A stretch of 64,000 nucleotides of DNA from Buttiauxella gaviniae (GTDB lineage: Bacteria; Pseudomonadota; Gammaproteobacteria; Enterobacterales; Enterobacteriaceae). The position numbers and the translations under genes were made by a program. Each line of letters begins with the position of its first letter. Within the stretch, counting starts at the first letter, position 1. The notes beneath the pieces were generated by a model. It made no database searches and was not told where the DNA came from. It saw only the letters and a program-made list of their open reading frames with translations. The stretch is from NCBI RefSeq assembly GCF_040786275.1, contig NZ_JBFMVT010000002.1:3224001-3288000 (forward strand), written 5' to 3'. This document shows, piece after piece, positions 19,691 to 30,204 of this stretch.

Positions 19691-21379
19691 TCACAAATTA
19701 ACCAGGGAAAGGTGTTCCGCAACCGGGCCTAATGCGAGGGCGGGAATAAAGGTCAGCGCACCCACTAACAGCACGGTGCCAATCAGCAAGCCGATAAACA
19801 GTGGGCCATGCGTGGGGAGTGTGCCAACCCCTGCGGTTTGCGATTTTTTGGTGACAAGCGAACCGGCAATCGCCATCACCGGTACGATTACGGCAAAGCG
19901 GCCAAACCACATACACACTGCGAGTAGTACGTTCCAGAACGGCGTATTGGCACTTAAACCGGCGAACGCGCTGCCGTTGTTGTTGGCGGCGGAAGAGACG
20001 GCGTACAGCACTTCGCTAAAGCCGTGAATGCCCGGGTTTAACATGCCCGCGCGACCGGCTTCGGTCATCATGGCGAGTGCCGTGCCAAGCAGTACCAGAG
20101 TAGGGGTGACCAGAATCGCCAGCGCGGTCATTTTCATTTCCGCTACGTCGATTTTTTTGCCCAGATATTCCGGCGTGCGGCCAATCATCAGCCCGGCGAT
20201 AAACACCGTCAGCAACACAAAGAGCAGCATGCCGTACAGGCCAGAGCCCACGCCGCCGAACACCACTTCACCAATCTGCATCAGCCACATTGGGATCATG
20301 CCGCCTAACGCGGTAAATGAGTCATGCATAGCGTTGACTGCGCCACAGGACGCGGCGGTCGTCACCACGGAAAACAGGCTACTGACCAGAATGCCAAAGC
20401 GGCTCTCTTTGCCTTCCATATTGATGTTGCTGTCAGCGCCGAGCAGGGTGAAATGCGTGTTACCGCGCATTTCGGCCCACATCACCACCGCGACGCAGAT
20501 GACAAAAATCACGCCCATCGCCCATAAAATGGCCCGGCCCTGGCGTTTGTCACCTACCGCTTCACCAAATGAAAAGCACAGGGCGGTAGGGATCAAAAAG
20601 ATCGCCAGCATTTGTACAAAGTTGGTTAGCGCCGTTGGGTTCTCAAACGGGTGGGACGAGTTGGCATTAAAGAAGCCGCCGCCGTTGGTGCCGAGCATTT
20701 TTATCGCTTCTTGCGAAGCCACGGGGCCCATCGGTAATACCTGATGCACGCCTTCCAGCGTGGTGAAAGGCTGATAAGCCGCCACGTTCTGTAATGTCCC
20801 CTGGCTGATAAAGAACAGCGCAATCAACAGCGAAATCGGCAGCAGGATGTAAAGCGTAATGCGAGTTAAGTCGACCCACGCGTTGCCCAATGTGTTGGCG
20901 CTGTGGCGCGAAAAAGCGCGAATCAACGCAAACACCACGGCAATCCCCGTCGACGCTGACAAGAAGTTTTGCACCGTAAGGCCGACCATCTGGCTGAAAT
21001 AACTCAGCGTGGTTTCCCCGCTATATGACTGCCAGTTGGTATTGGCGACAAAACTGACCGCCGTGTTGAGCGCCAGATGCCAGGAGAGGCCGGGTAGTTG
21101 CTGCGGATTGAGAGGTAAGTGTCCTTGCGCTAATAAAATGACAAACAACACCAGCAGGCCCAGAACGTTAAAGACCATAATGGCGGCGAGATAACGCTTC
21201 CAGTTCATTTCGCTTGTGGCGTCGGAGCCCAACACTTTCCACAGGAGCGAATCCATTCTTCCCACAACCGGCAGCGGCTCGTTTTCGATCAGGCGCGTCA
21301 GCACGCTCCCCAGGGGTTTTGCCAGGATAAAAAGAACGACCAGGAAACTGGCAATTAATAAAAAACCGGAGGCGGCCAT
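19691..21379 (-). CDS. kdpA: Potassium-transporting ATPase potassium-binding subunit A
   Basis: Channel-like subunit that selects potassium in the Kdp pump. The 562-residue, strongly hydrophobic protein shows the four pore-loop repeats of the SKT superfamily: [41 protein letters not shown] and [12 protein letters not shown]. The ATG at 21379 overlaps the kdpF stop codon by one base (TGATG), which couples translation of the small subunit and the channel. Confidence 0.97.
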   Translation of the reverse strand: MAASGFLLIASFLVVLFILAKPLGSVLTRLIENEPLPVVGRMDSLLWKVLGSDATSEMNWKRYLAAIMVFNVLGLLVLFVILLAQGHLPLNPQQLPGLSWHLALNTAVSFVANTNWQSYSGETTLSYFSQMVGLTVQNFLSASTGIAVVFALIRAFSRHSANTLGNAWVDLTRITLYILLPISLLIALFFISQGTLQNVAAYQPFTTLEGVHQVLPMGPVASQEAIKMLGTNGGGFFNANSSHPFENPTALTNFVQMLAIFLIPTALCFSFGEAVGDKRQGRAILWAMGVIFVICVAVVMWAEMRGNTHFTLLGADSNINMEGKESRFGILVSSLFSVVTTAASCGAVNAMHDSFTALGGMIPMWLMQIGEVVFGGVGSGLYGMLLFVLLTVFIAGLMIGRTPEYLGKKIDVAEMKMTALAILVTPTLVLLGTALAMMTEAGRAGMLNPGIHGFSEVLYAVSSAANNNGSAFAGLSANTPFWNVLLAVCMWFGRFAVIVPVMAIAGSLVTKKSQTAGVGTLPTHGPLFIGLLIGTVLLVGALTFIPALALGPVAEHLSLVNL

Positions 21380-21468
21380 CAGAATGCCTCCGCATTAATC
21401 AGGGCGTAAATCAAATAGCCCAACAGCACACAAACTAGCACCACGCCAGCAATCAGTCCTGCACTCAC
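21379..21468 (-). CDS. kdpF: Potassium-transporting ATPase small subunit F
   Basis: A 29-residue single-helix membrane peptide that stabilises the Kdp complex. The frame starts with GTG at 21468, 5-6 bp after the strong ribosome site GGAGGTGG. It encodes a start MSAGLIAG, a hydrophobic segment [15 protein letters not shown], and the end INAEAF, nearly identical to E. coli KdpF. It is the first gene of kdpFABC and overlaps kdpA by one base. Confidence 0.93.
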   Translation of the reverse strand: MSAGLIAGVVLVCVLLGYLIYALINAEAF

Positions 21469-21546
21469 AATCCACCTCCAGAGGCGTTAAGGATATGGAC
21501 AGAGGGTAAGAATTCGCGTGCAAAGATGTCGTAAAAGTCTGGGGGC

Positions 21547-21570
21547 GGGGTGTAAAAAAAGTATAAAAAT
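21547..21570 (-). promoter_or_regulatory. KdpE-binding box of the kdpFABC promoter
   Basis: On the minus strand the site reads ATTTTTATACTTTTTTTACA followed by CCCC, the T-rich KdpE operator known upstream of E. coli kdpFABC. It lies 80-100 bp upstream of kdpF. The kdpF-ybfA interval (21469-21776) otherwise holds the kdp core promoter and an AT-rich leader for ybfA, with no other gene seen. Confidence 0.8.
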
Positions 21571-21776
21571 TGCAAAAGCCATTAATTAACTAATGATTAG
21601 TATTTATTTAACTATTTTGTAACTTAGTTACGGCAGGGAATGTAAATTCATCGCAAAAAGTGACTTTAAGTGGTCGGAGGAGTAGTAAACTTTCAGCCAA
21701 TGCGATACTATTTTAGCCAGATGACAAGTTCTATTTTCCCGGTGTTTGCTACCGGTCACATTTGAGGGAGAAACCT

Positions 21777-21983
21777 ATGACTTTATATAAAGACTATCCT
21801 GTGCATCAGGTTTTCCTGCGTCGCACATGTGTTGTATTAGCGGGTATCCTGGCCCTGCCGGTGATGCTGTTCTGGAAAGATCGCGCTCGTTTTTACAGCT
21901 ATTTGCATCGCGTGTGGTCTAAAACCAGTGAGAAACCGGTTTGGATGGCGCAGGCCGAAGCCGCCTCCGGTGATTTCTACTGA
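21777..21983 (+). CDS. ybfA: Small membrane-associated protein YbfA
   Basis: A 68-residue protein matching E. coli YbfA in length and sequence, of unknown function. One hydrophobic segment ([15 protein letters not shown], about residues 15-30) suggests membrane attachment. It is followed by a basic stretch and the conserved tail [23 protein letters not shown]. The ATG at 21777 follows GAGGGAGAAACCT. It is divergent from kdpF, as in E. coli. Downstream gene order leaves the E. coli pattern: elaA follows. Confidence 0.88.
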   Translation: MTLYKDYPVHQVFLRRTCVVLAGILALPVMLFWKDRARFYSYLHRVWSKTSEKPVWMAQAEAASGDFY

Positions 21984-22000
21984 GTTCGCTGGAAGATAAG

Positions 22001-22029
22001 AAAAACCGCCACTTGCTGGCGGTTTTTTT
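22001..22029 (+). terminator. Rho-independent terminator of ybfA
   Basis: Stem AAAAACCGCCA / TGGCGGTTTTT with loop CTTGC and T-run, directly after ybfA. It lies in the 88-bp junction between the two gene-order blocks. Confidence 0.88.
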
Positions 22030-22071
22030 ATGCGTGAAGATAAGCCCATAGATAAAATAGAGGGCAACCGC

Positions 22072-22521
22072 ATGTTAATTTGGCAAGATTTACACCATTC
22101 AGAATTAAGCGTTACCGATCTCTACACCCTTCTGGCGTTACGCAATGAAGTGTTTGTTGTCGAACAAAACTGCCCTTATCAGGATATTGACGGCGACGAT
22201 CTGGTCGGCGAAAACCGCCATATTCTCGGCTGGAAGGGCGGTAAACTGGTGGCCTATGCCCGTATTTTGAAAAGTGAGAGTGAATTTGATCCCGTGGTAA
22301 TTGGCCGTGTGATTATCGACAAAAGCGTGCGCGGCGAAAAACTAGGGTATCAATTAATGGAGCAGGCGATGGCTTCCTGCCAGCAGCACTGGGCGGACAA
22401 AACGGTGTATTTGGGCGCACAGGCACATCTGCAATCGTTCTACGCGCGCTTCGGTTTTATCCCGGTAACGGATGTGTACGACGAAGACGGTATTCCACAT
22501 ATCGGTATGGCGAATCGTTAA
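22072..22521 (+). CDS. elaA: GNAT-family acetyltransferase ElaA
   Basis: Predicted GCN5-related N-acetyltransferase of 149 residues; the substrate of ElaA is not established. The N-terminal half carries the conserved VFVVEQNCPYQDIDGDDL. The acetyl-CoA-binding region is VIGRVIIDKSVRGEKLGYQLM, and the C-terminus has HLQSFYARFGFIPV. The ATG at 22072 (MLIWQDLHHSELSV) matches the family start; the upstream in-frame ATG at 22030 lies in the ybfA terminator. elaB follows by 71 bp, the same pairing as at about 51 min in E. coli but here next to ybfA. Confidence 0.9.
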   Translation: MLIWQDLHHSELSVTDLYTLLALRNEVFVVEQNCPYQDIDGDDLVGENRHILGWKGGKLVAYARILKSESEFDPVVIGRVIIDKSVRGEKLGYQLMEQAMASCQQHWADKTVYLGAQAHLQSFYARFGFIPVTDVYDEDGIPHIGMANR

Positions 22522-22592
22522 TCGCCAGGCGAGAAGGCTAAGTATTGTCTATAGTTAGCGGACGAGTATTTCCTTAAACACGGAGAACAGTG

Positions 22593-22892
22593 ATGCAACC
22601 GTATGAATCTCGTCTTGATGATGACCTAACTTTGCTGAGTGAAACGCTGGAAGAAGTCCTGCGTTCCTCAGGTGACCCTGCCGACCAAAAGTACATTGAG
22701 CTGAAAGAACGTGCCGAAAAGGCGCTCAGCGAAGTCAAAGACCGGGTTAGCAATGCGTCAGACAATTATTACTATCGTGCTAAAAAAGCAGCTTATCGTG
22801 CTGATGACTATGTCCATGAAAAACCGTGGCAAGGAATTGGTGTCGGGGCTGCCGCAGGCCTGGTGTTAGGGCTTTTGCTCGCCCGACGCTAA
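22593..22892 (+). CDS. elaB: ElaB, DUF883-type membrane-anchored ribosome-associated protein
   Basis: A 99-residue member of the ElaB/YqjD/DUF883 family. These proteins associate with ribosomes and the inner membrane in stationary phase and stress. Residues 5-75 are charged and helical (LLSETLEEVLRSSG, KERAEKALSEVKDRV). The C-terminus is a glycine-rich membrane anchor, GIGVGAAAGLVLGLLLARR. The ATG at 22593 is chosen over the overlapping GTG at 22590 because of spacing to CGGAGAA. A small hairpin with T-run follows immediately. Confidence 0.92.
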   Translation: MQPYESRLDDDLTLLSETLEEVLRSSGDPADQKYIELKERAEKALSEVKDRVSNASDNYYYRAKKAAYRADDYVHEKPWQGIGVGAAAGLVLGLLLARR

Positions 22893-22914
22893 GCGCCAAC
22901 CGGCGCATTTTTTA
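22893..22914 (+). terminator. Terminator of elaB
   Basis: Short stem GCGCC / GGCGC with loop AACC followed by six T residues, starting at the elaB stop codon. A longer overlapping hairpin (AACCGGCGCA / TGCGCCGGTT, 22898-22927) is also possible. Confidence 0.65.
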
Positions 22915-23013
22915 CCGTGCGCCGGTTAAACAAAATCTTACCTATTGGGTGGGATTTTTTTTTGCCGCCATGACCACGTATAATTGAAGGTTTTCAGGGA
23001 AGGTGAGGTCCAC

Positions 23014-24315
23014 GTGAATTCAGTTGTCATCGCGCTGCAACAGTTACAGCTTGCATTGAACGCAGAATTTGCGGACGCGCCAGGCTTAAAGCAATTATCG
23101 TTTGCCTTAAACCTGAGCAATGCCTCAGATGCCCTTGCCTGGTTGACCAGCCAGCCCCTTTATCCTCAATTCTATTGGCAGCAGCGTAATGGCGATGACG
23201 AAATCGCCGCCCTCGGAGCGGTGCGTCATTTTGAAACATTAAATACTGCCCGCGCTTTTCTGGATGATTACGCCGACCAACCGACCATCCGTATCACCGG
23301 CGTGAATGCTTTTGATCCCGCTAAAAGTTTTTTATTCCTCCCAAGGCTCGAATGGCGGCGCACCGGCGGCGGGGCTTTTCTCTGTCTTCAACTTTATAGC
23401 GACACCTCTTTACAAGATGATGCCCGTGCGGCGCAACAATTCCTCGAACAAATCTTGCCAGCCAAACAGCTACCGTTGCAGCGTTTGAATTGCGTTGGCG
23501 AGCAGCATTTCCCCGCCGAACCTGAATGGCAACAGTTGATTGGCCGCGCAATTACTGCGATTGAAGAACATCAACTCGATAAAGTCGTACTGGCAAGAGC
23601 AACCGACCTGCAATTTACTACCGCCGTTTCTGCGGCAGGTTTTATGGCCGCCAGCCGCCGGGTGAATCTCAATTGCTACCATTTTCTGATGGTGTTCGAC
23701 GCGAGTCATGCGTTTCTTGGCTCAAGCCCCGAGCGCCTGTGGCGGCGCATAGATAACGCATTGCGTACCGAAGCGCTGGCCGGGACGGTTGCTAATCATC
23801 CGGATGACCATCGTGCCTGGACCCTCGGGCAGTGGCTGTTAAAAGATGATAAAAACCAACGTGAAAACATGTTGGTTGTGGAAGATATTTGCCAGCGTTT
23901 GCAAAAAACCGTGGGCGCAATCGACGTGCTGCCCCCGCAGGTGGTGCGACTGAGAAAAGTGCAGCATCTGCGTCGCTGTATCTGGACCGATCTTACGCAG
24001 CCTGACGACGCCGCATGCCTTGCAATGCTGCAACCCACAGCGGCTGTGGCGGGGCTGCCGCGCGATGTCGCCCATGATTTTATCGCGCAAAATGAACCGT
24101 TTGAGCGCGAATGGTATGCGGGTTCGGCAGGGTATTTATCGCAACGCCAGGCTGAATTTTGTGTCGCCCTACGTTCGGCAAAAGTCACCAATAATATCGT
24201 GCGCTTATACGCAGGCGCGGGTATTGTCGCGGGCTCCGATGCGATGGAAGAGTGGCAGGAAATAGAAAATAAAGCCGCCGGATTACGTACCTTGCTGACG
24301 AAAGCTGCATTCTGA
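23014..24315 (+). CDS. menF: Isochorismate synthase MenF
   Basis: Converts chorismate to isochorismate, the first committed step of menaquinone synthesis. The 433-residue protein belongs to the chorismate-binding family. Conserved stretches are [11 protein letters not shown] (catalytic Lys), [27 protein letters not shown] and [11 protein letters not shown], then [12 protein letters not shown] with the metal and substrate residues. GTG at 23014 after AGGTGAGG is the best start and gives a length close to the 431-residue E. coli enzyme. It heads the men operon, 121 bp after elaB. Confidence 0.93.
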   Translation: MNSVVIALQQLQLALNAEFADAPGLKQLSFALNLSNASDALAWLTSQPLYPQFYWQQRNGDDEIAALGAVRHFETLNTARAFLDDYADQPTIRITGVNAFDPAKSFLFLPRLEWRRTGGGAFLCLQLYSDTSLQDDARAAQQFLEQILPAKQLPLQRLNCVGEQHFPAEPEWQQLIGRAITAIEEHQLDKVVLARATDLQFTTAVSAAGFMAASRRVNLNCYHFLMVFDASHAFLGSSPERLWRRIDNALRTEALAGTVANHPDDHRAWTLGQWLLKDDKNQRENMLVVEDICQRLQKTVGAIDVLPPQVVRLRKVQHLRRCIWTDLTQPDDAACLAMLQPTAAVAGLPRDVAHDFIAQNEPFEREWYAGSAGYLSQRQAEFCVALRSAKVTNNIVRLYAGAGIVAGSDAMEEWQEIENKAAGLRTLLTKAAF

Positions 24316-24397
24316 GTGGCTGTTTACCGACCCACATCAAAATAACCGTCTCAGCAATAATTATAATGAGTCAGCAAAATTGACTCAGGACCAAATC

Positions 24398-26068
24398 ATG
24401 TCGATAAGCTCATTTAACCGCCGTTGGGCTACGGTAATTCTTGAAGCGCTAACCCGCCACGGTGTACGCCATGTGTGTATCGCGCCGGGTTCGCGTTCGA
24501 CGCCGTTAACCCTTGGGGCGGCTGAAAATCGAGCCTTTATTTGTCATACCCATTTTGACGAACGGGGTTTAGGGCATCTGGCACTAGGGCTGGCAAAAGC
24601 GAGCCAGGCTCCGGTCGCGATTATTGTGACCTCGGGGACGGCTGTTGCCAATCTCTATCCGGCGATCATTGAAGCGGGTTTGACAGGCGAAAAACTGGTG
24701 GTTCTCACTGCCGATCGTCCACCAGAGCTTATTGATTGCGGAGCCAATCAGGCAATCCGCCAACCTGGAATATTCAGCTCTCACCCAACGCAATCCATTA
24801 ATTTACCGCGTCCCACGCAGGATATTCCTGCCCGCTGGTTGGTTTCGACAATTGATAACGCCCTGGGCCAACAAATGGGCGGCGCTGTTCACATCAACTG
24901 CCCGTTTGCCGAGCCGCTGTATGGCGAGCCGGACGAAACCGGTATGAGCTGGCAACAGGCGCTTGGCGACTGGTGGAAAAGTGATAAACCTTGGTTGCGC
25001 ACAGGTTCGGCCCTCGAAGCGCTGAAACAGCGCGACTGGTTCTTCTGGCGCCAAAAGCGCGGCGTTGTGGTTGCCGGGCGTTTAAATGCCGAAGAAGGTA
25101 AACAGGTTGCGGTATGGGCAAAAATGCTGGGCTGGCCGTTGATTGCCGATGTGTTATCGCAAACGGGGCAACCGCTACCGTGCGCAGATCTCTGGCTGAG
25201 TAACAGCCAGGCGGTGACCGAACTCGCCGAAGCACAAATAATTATCCAGTTTGGCAGCAGCCTGACGGGAAAACGCGTTCTGCAATGGCAAGCAACGTGT
25301 GAGCCGGAAGAGTACTGGCTGGTGGACAGCTTACCCAACCGCCTCGACCCTGCGAACCATCGTGGCCGTCGCCTTGCATGTGACATCACCCAGTGGCTGG
25401 AGTTGCACCCTGCGGAAAAACGCACGGCCTGGGCCGAGACGTTATCTCCCCTGGCAAAGCTTGCTCAGGAAACCGTGGAAAAGGGCACCGTAGAATTTGG
25501 CGAAGCCCAGGTGGCCGCACGTTTGCCGAAACTGCTTCCTGATGCGGGGCAACTGTTTGTCGGTAACAGTCTGATTGTTCGCCTGGTGGATGCTTTCGCA
25601 CAGTTGCCAGCGGGTTATCCGGTTTACAGCAACCGTGGCGCAAGCGGTATCGACGGTTTGCTCTCAACGGCTGCGGGTGTGCAACGCGCTACCGCTCGCT
25701 CGACGCTTGCGATTGTGGGCGATCTGTCAGCCCTTTATGACATCAATTCACTGGCGTTATTGCGCCAGGTTTCCGCCCCGTTTGTTTTGCTGATCGTGAA
25801 TAATAATGGCGGGCAAATCTTCTCGCTGCTGCCCACGCCTGCCGTCGAGCGCGAACGCTTTTACTGTATGCCGCAAAACGTCAATTTTGCCCCTGCGGCG
25901 GCGATGTTTGGCCTCACCTATCACAACCCGACGAACTGGGATGAGTTGCATGATGCGGTCACCCGAGCATGGCTGCGCCCGGAAGCTACAATTATCGAAT
26001 TAACCGTCGCAGAAACTGACGGCGCGCAAACCTTGCAGCATTTGCTGGCGCAGGTAAGCCAGGCATGA
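24398..26068 (+). CDS. menD: SEPHCHC synthase MenD
   Basis: Thiamine-diphosphate enzyme that adds a succinyl-semialdehyde unit from 2-oxoglutarate to isochorismate (menaquinone step 2). The 556-residue product equals the E. coli length. Visible features are the catalytic Glu in [11 protein letters not shown] (about residue 55), the ADRPPEL region, and the cofactor-binding motif [17 protein letters not shown]...[12 protein letters not shown] in the C-terminal third. The ATG at 24398 is preceded by CAGGACC and gives the family start [18 protein letters not shown]. It overlaps menH by 4 bp (ATGA). Confidence 0.96.
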   Translation: MSISSFNRRWATVILEALTRHGVRHVCIAPGSRSTPLTLGAAENRAFICHTHFDERGLGHLALGLAKASQAPVAIIVTSGTAVANLYPAIIEAGLTGEKLVVLTADRPPELIDCGANQAIRQPGIFSSHPTQSINLPRPTQDIPARWLVSTIDNALGQQMGGAVHINCPFAEPLYGEPDETGMSWQQALGDWWKSDKPWLRTGSALEALKQRDWFFWRQKRGVVVAGRLNAEEGKQVAVWAKMLGWPLIADVLSQTGQPLPCADLWLSNSQAVTELAEAQIIIQFGSSLTGKRVLQWQATCEPEEYWLVDSLPNRLDPANHRGRRLACDITQWLELHPAEKRTAWAETLSPLAKLAQETVEKGTVEFGEAQVAARLPKLLPDAGQLFVGNSLIVRLVDAFAQLPAGYPVYSNRGASGIDGLLSTAAGVQRATARSTLAIVGDLSALYDINSLALLRQVSAPFVLLIVNNNGGQIFSLLPTPAVERERFYCMPQNVNFAPAAAMFGLTYHNPTNWDELHDAVTRAWLRPEATIIELTVAETDGAQTLQHLLAQVSQA

Positions 26069-26829
26069 TCCTGCACGCGACCTACCGTGAAGGGCGCAAT
26101 ACCAGTTTGCCATGTCTGGTCTGGCTGCATGGATTTTTAGGAAGCCACCGCGAGTGGCTAGCACTTTGCGAGAATTTTGCCGACTGGCCGCAGTTGCTAG
26201 TTGATCTGCCCGGTCACGGAGAATCCGCGAACGTAGTGGCAGGCGATTTCACCCAGGTCGACAAACTGCTGCGCAACACGCTACTTAGTTACAACATACT
26301 AAATTACTGGCTGGTGGGTTACTCCCTCGGCGGGCGTGTGGCGATGTACCATGCTTGTCAGGGTGGGAATCGCGGTTTGTGCGGGCTGATTGTGGAAGGT
26401 GCGCATCCAGGCCTTGCCGACGAAAACGCTCGCTATGAGAGGAAAAACAGCGACCATCTTTGGGCGCAGCGGTTAAGCACAGAACCCTTAACAGCGGTTC
26501 TTTCTGACTGGTATCAGCAGCCCGTGTTTCATTCGCTAAACGACGAGCAACGCCGTGCACTAATCAGCACGCGTAGCCAGAATAACGCGCTTACTCTCGC
26601 CGCCATGCTCGAGGCCACATCGCTGGGTAACCAGCCTGATTTGCAGGCCGCACTAAAAAAATTGCCGCTGCCTTTTTACTACCTTTGCGGTGAACGGGAC
26701 GAAAAATTCCGCGCCGTGGCGCAAAGCCTGGAATTGTCACCGCATGTTATTGCCGCCGCGGGCCATAATGCGCACCGGGAAAATCCCGCTGCATTCAGTG
26801 CCTGCTTACTTAATTTATGCTCTAAATAA
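26065..26829 (+). CDS. menH: SHCHC synthase MenH
   Basis: Alpha/beta-hydrolase-fold enzyme that removes pyruvate from the MenD product (menaquinone step 3). The 254-residue protein has the oxyanion region [12 protein letters not shown], the nucleophile elbow VGYSLGGRV (Ser near 90) and the catalytic His in [12 protein letters not shown]. It overlaps menD by 4 bp, so the two are translationally coupled. A 94-bp gap with an ERIC fragment follows before menB. Confidence 0.95.
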   Translation: MILHATYREGRNTSLPCLVWLHGFLGSHREWLALCENFADWPQLLVDLPGHGESANVVAGDFTQVDKLLRNTLLSYNILNYWLVGYSLGGRVAMYHACQGGNRGLCGLIVEGAHPGLADENARYERKNSDHLWAQRLSTEPLTAVLSDWYQQPVFHSLNDEQRRALISTRSQNNALTLAAMLEATSLGNQPDLQAALKKLPLPFYYLCGERDEKFRAVAQSLELSPHVIAAAGHNAHRENPAAFSACLLNLCSK

Positions 26830-26860
26830 TTCGATTTGCAGGTAAGCGGCGAGGGTGTAA

Positions 26861-26897
26861 AGCCAACCCCCCTGCAGCTTGAAGTATGACGAATATA
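26861..26897. repeat. One-ended ERIC remnant between menH and menB
   Basis: AGCCAACCCCCCTGCAGCTT continued by GAAGTATGACGAATATA matches one terminus of ERIC (CAGCCAACACCTCTGCAAC...GTATGACGGGTATA) with several changes. The other terminus and core are absent. It sits in the untranslated gap inside the men operon, ending 26 bp before menB. Confidence 0.7.
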
Positions 26898-26923
26898 TTG
26901 CGAAAACTTATCGAGGATACACC

Positions 26924-27781
26924 ATGATTTACCCGGATGAACAAATGCTCTATGCCCCGATTGAATGGCAGGACTGCTCGGAAGGTTACACCGATATTCG
27001 CTATCACAAATCTGCCGATGGCATCGCGAAAATCACCATTAACCGCCCGGAAGTGCGTAACGCCTTCCGCCCATTGACCGTGAAAGAGATGATCAACGCC
27101 CTGGCTGACGCTCGCTATGACGACAATATCGGGACCATTATCCTGACTGGCGAAGGCGAAAAAGCGTTCTGCGCCGGTGGCGACCAAAAAGTGCGTGGCG
27201 ATTACGGCGGCTATCAGGATGCAAGCGGAACTCACCATCTGAACGTGCTGGATTTCCAGCGCCAGATTCGTACCTGTCCAAAACCTGTTGTGGCGATGGT
27301 TGCCGGTTTTTCCATCGGCGGCGGCCATGTGTTGCACATGATGTGCGACCTGACCATTGCGGCGGAAAACGCCATCTTCGGCCAAACTGGCCCGAAAGTG
27401 GGATCGTTTGACGGTGGCTGGGGTGCTTCTTACATGGCGCGTATCGTCGGCCAGAAAAAAGCGCGTGAAATCTGGTTCCTGTGCCGTCAGTACGATGCGA
27501 AAGAAGCGCTGGAAATGGGTCTGGTGAACACCGTAGTACCGAATGCCGATCTGGAAAAAGAGACCGTGCGCTGGTGCCGTGAAATGCTGCAAAACAGCCC
27601 GATGGCGCTGCGCTGCCTGAAAGCTGCCCTGAATGCGGATTGCGACGGTCAGGCCGGTTTGCAGGAGCTTGCGGGTAACGCCACCATGCTGTTCTACATG
27701 ACCGAAGAAGGTCAGGAAGGCCGCAACGCGTTCAACCAAAAACGCCAGCCGGACTTCAGCAAATTTAAACGGAATCCGTAA
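26924..27781 (+). CDS. menB: 1,4-dihydroxy-2-naphthoyl-CoA synthase MenB
   Basis: Crotonase-fold enzyme that closes the second ring of the naphthoquinone from OSB-CoA. The 285-residue product matches the E. coli length, with an identical last 50 residues as I recall that sequence. Features are the oxyanion-hole motifs [15 protein letters not shown] and [18 protein letters not shown], and the family-specific [24 protein letters not shown]. The ATG at 26924 follows CGAGGATACACC. The last base of its stop codon is the first base of menC. Confidence 0.97.
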   Translation: MIYPDEQMLYAPIEWQDCSEGYTDIRYHKSADGIAKITINRPEVRNAFRPLTVKEMINALADARYDDNIGTIILTGEGEKAFCAGGDQKVRGDYGGYQDASGTHHLNVLDFQRQIRTCPKPVVAMVAGFSIGGGHVLHMMCDLTIAAENAIFGQTGPKVGSFDGGWGASYMARIVGQKKAREIWFLCRQYDAKEALEMGLVNTVVPNADLEKETVRWCREMLQNSPMALRCLKAALNADCDGQAGLQELAGNATMLFYMTEEGQEGRNAFNQKRQPDFSKFKRNP

Positions 27782-28746
27782 TGCGTCGCGTCGAACTGTG
27801 GCGCTTTCAGGTGCCGATGGATGCGGGCGTGGTGCTGCGCGAGCGGCGCCTGAAAACACGCGATGGGCTGCTGGTACGTCTGACGGATGGCGATAAACAA
27901 GGCTTCGGGGAAATTTCACCGCTGCCGGGTTTTAGCGCTGAAACGGTGGATGAGGCCCAAAACGTGGCGCAGGTTTGGCTGCAAGACTGGCAAACGGGGA
28001 GCGATTGCGCCTTACCGGAAATGCCTTCGGTAGCGTTTGGCCTAAGCTGTGCGCTGGCGGAAATTAGCGGTGAATTACCGCTGGCGGCGGATTACCGCGC
28101 CGCCCCGCTGTGCACGGGCGATCCCGATGAACTGTTTGAAATGCTCGCTGCAATCCCAGGCGAGAAAATCGCCAAGGTGAAAGTGGGCTTGTACGAGGCG
28201 GTGCGCGACGGCATGGTGGTCAATTTGCTGCTTGAAGCCATGCCTGATTTACAGTTGCGTCTGGATGCCAACCGCGGATGGACGCCGCTCAAAGCGCAGC
28301 AGTTCGCCAAATATGTGAATCCAGATTTCCGCCCACGTATTGCATTCATTGAAGAACCGTGCAAAACCCGCGAGCAGTCTCGCGAGTTTGCTCGCGAAAC
28401 GGGCATTAATATCGCCTGGGATGAGAGCCTGCGGGAACCTGACTTTGAGTTTGCTGCGGAACCAGGTTTAAGGGCAGTGGTTATTAAGCCGACGCTAACG
28501 GGCAGTCTTGCGAAAGTTCGCCAGCAGGTTGAGGCTGCTCATGCATTGGGTCTGACGGCGGTTATCAGTTCATCTATTGAATCGAGCCTTGGTTTAACGC
28601 AACTGGCACGCATCGCCGCATGGCTGACGCCGCAAACGATGCCAGGTCTGGATACGCTGTCGTTAATGCAGGCTCAGTTAGTACGTCAGTGGCCGAATAG
28701 TCCGTTACCATGCTGGTCGTTAGGCTCCCTCGAACAAGTGCTTTGA
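27781..28746 (+). CDS. menC: o-Succinylbenzoate synthase MenC
   Basis: Enolase-superfamily dehydratase making o-succinylbenzoate from SHCHC (menaquinone step 4). In this 321-residue protein the catalytic lysine pair is K134 (KVKVG) and K236 (VVIKPT). The metal ligands are D162 (LDANRGW), E191 (IEEPC) and D214 (WDES), each one position later than in E. coli. The ATG overlaps the menB stop (TAATG). Confidence 0.96.
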   Translation: MRRVELWRFQVPMDAGVVLRERRLKTRDGLLVRLTDGDKQGFGEISPLPGFSAETVDEAQNVAQVWLQDWQTGSDCALPEMPSVAFGLSCALAEISGELPLAADYRAAPLCTGDPDELFEMLAAIPGEKIAKVKVGLYEAVRDGMVVNLLLEAMPDLQLRLDANRGWTPLKAQQFAKYVNPDFRPRIAFIEEPCKTREQSREFARETGINIAWDESLREPDFEFAAEPGLRAVVIKPTLTGSLAKVRQQVEAAHALGLTAVISSSIESSLGLTQLARIAAWLTPQTMPGLDTLSLMQAQLVRQWPNSPLPCWSLGSLEQVL

Positions 28747-28776
28747 TTATTCAAAGACGAAGAACTTTCAAACATC

Positions 28777-30144
28777 ATGATTTTTCAAGATTTCCCGTGG
28801 CAGCACTGGGCGCAAATTCGTGGCTCACAACCGGCTGTTAGATTAGGCCACGAAACCCTGAGCTGGGCAGAGTTATGCCAGGAGGTTGATACCCTTGCGG
28901 GCGGTTTTTACCAGCAAGGGGTACGGGAAGGGAATGGCGTCGCGTTGCGGTCAAAAAATGGCCCGGAAATGGTTCTGGCCTTTCTGGCGTTGCTGCAATG
29001 TGGTGCGCGGGTGTTGCCGCTCAATCCGCAACTGCCGGACTCTTTGCTGGAACAACTGTTACCCGAGCTAACCATTAGCCACGCGTTAACGTTGGCAGCG
29101 CCGCTGAGCGTTTCCGATATTCCTGTTTTGTCTATGCATCATGGCGAGCGTTTTCAGGCGCAATGGCTGCCGTCCCGATATGCGTCGATGACGTTAACCT
29201 CCGGCTCCACCGGTTTACCTAAAGCCGCAGTACATACCAGCGATGCACATCTTGCGAGTGCTGCGGGCGTGTTGTCGGTGATGAACTACGGCCCGAGCGA
29301 TAGCTGGCTGCTGTCGCTACCGCTATTTCACGTTTCCGGGCAGGGCATTTTCTGGCGCTGGTTACTGGCGGGTGGTTGTCTGGTGGTGCGTGATTTACAT
29401 CCTCTGTGTGACGCCCTGCAAGATTGTACGCACGCATCGCTTGTGCCGACCCAACTCTGGCGTTTGCTGGAACAGTCGCAGCCGCTTGCGTTGCGCGAAG
29501 TGTTGTTGGGTGGCGCGGCGATTCCCGTGGAGCTCACGGAATCTGCGCAGGCGAAAGGTATAAGTTGCTGGTGCGGTTACGGGCTTACCGAACTTGCGTC
29601 GACGGTTTGCGCTAAACGCGCTGACGGTTTGCCTGACGTTGGCGAAGCGCTGCCGGGTCGTGAAGTGAAAATCATTGATGAAGAAATATGGATTCGCGCA
29701 AACAGTCTCGCCTCGGGCTACTGGAAAGCGGGAAAAGTTGAACCGTTAGTAAACTCCCATGGATGGTTTGCAACACGCGATCGTGGCGTAATGCACGAAA
29801 ATCGTCTGACGATTGTCGGCCGTCTGGATAATCTTTTTTTCAGCGGCGGGGAGGGGATTCAGCCCGAAGACGTTGAGCGCGTTATCGTTACGCATCCGGC
29901 AATCAAACAAGTATTTGTGGTACCGATTGACGATGCTGAATTTGGGCAGCGCCCGGTAGCGGTTGTTGAAGCCGGTGACGATTTTGATTTATCGCTGCTT
30001 ACCGAGTGGCTCCAGGGAAAAGTGGCGCGTTTTCAGCAGCCGGTGCGTTGGTTGCGTTTACCCGAGGAGCTTATGCAGGGCGGAATTAAAATTTCACGGG
30101 CGCAGTTAACCCTGTGGGTTAATGCCGGATGTCGCTCACGCTAA
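28777..30144 (+). CDS. menE: o-Succinylbenzoate-CoA ligase MenE
   Basis: Adenylate-forming ligase that activates o-succinylbenzoate with CoA, feeding MenB. The 455-residue protein has the AMP-binding P-loop MTLTSGSTGLPKA at residues 138-150, the acyl-substrate region GYGLTELAST, and the hinge and C-terminal domain motifs GRLDNLFFSGGEGIQPEDVE and GGIKISRAQL. It starts 30 bp after menC and is the last men gene. REP and hairpin sequences follow before the convergent catalase gene. Confidence 0.95.
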   Translation: MIFQDFPWQHWAQIRGSQPAVRLGHETLSWAELCQEVDTLAGGFYQQGVREGNGVALRSKNGPEMVLAFLALLQCGARVLPLNPQLPDSLLEQLLPELTISHALTLAAPLSVSDIPVLSMHHGERFQAQWLPSRYASMTLTSGSTGLPKAAVHTSDAHLASAAGVLSVMNYGPSDSWLLSLPLFHVSGQGIFWRWLLAGGCLVVRDLHPLCDALQDCTHASLVPTQLWRLLEQSQPLALREVLLGGAAIPVELTESAQAKGISCWCGYGLTELASTVCAKRADGLPDVGEALPGREVKIIDEEIWIRANSLASGYWKAGKVEPLVNSHGWFATRDRGVMHENRLTIVGRLDNLFFSGGEGIQPEDVERVIVTHPAIKQVFVVPIDDAEFGQRPVAVVEAGDDFDLSLLTEWLQGKVARFQQPVRWLRLPEELMQGGIKISRAQLTLWVNAGCRSR

Positions 30145-30194
30145 TCCGACCTACGAAATTACGCACTTCACTTCAGGCGGGGATCAACCCCGCC
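30124..30194. repeat. REP-type palindrome and GC hairpin between menE and the catalase gene
   Basis: GCCGGATGTCGCTCACGCTA continued by ATCCGAC (30124-30154) is a REP-like palindrome overlapping the menE stop codon. GGCGGGGATCAACCCCGCC (30176-30194) is a perfect stem between the convergent genes and may act as a weak bidirectional terminator, though no strong T-run follows. Confidence 0.6.
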
Positions 30195-30204
30195 GAAAAT
30201 AATA

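Noticed and set aside
22893..22927. Two overlapping hairpins between elaB and menF as an attenuator
   Set aside because: The alternative strand lies downstream of the T-run, so it would be transcribed too late to act as an antiterminator, and there is no leader peptide.
26822..27919. Long antisense open frame (about 365 codons) over menB and menC
   Set aside because: It is the complement of two unmistakable men genes, has no family-like motifs and no ribosome site; an artefact of codon bias.
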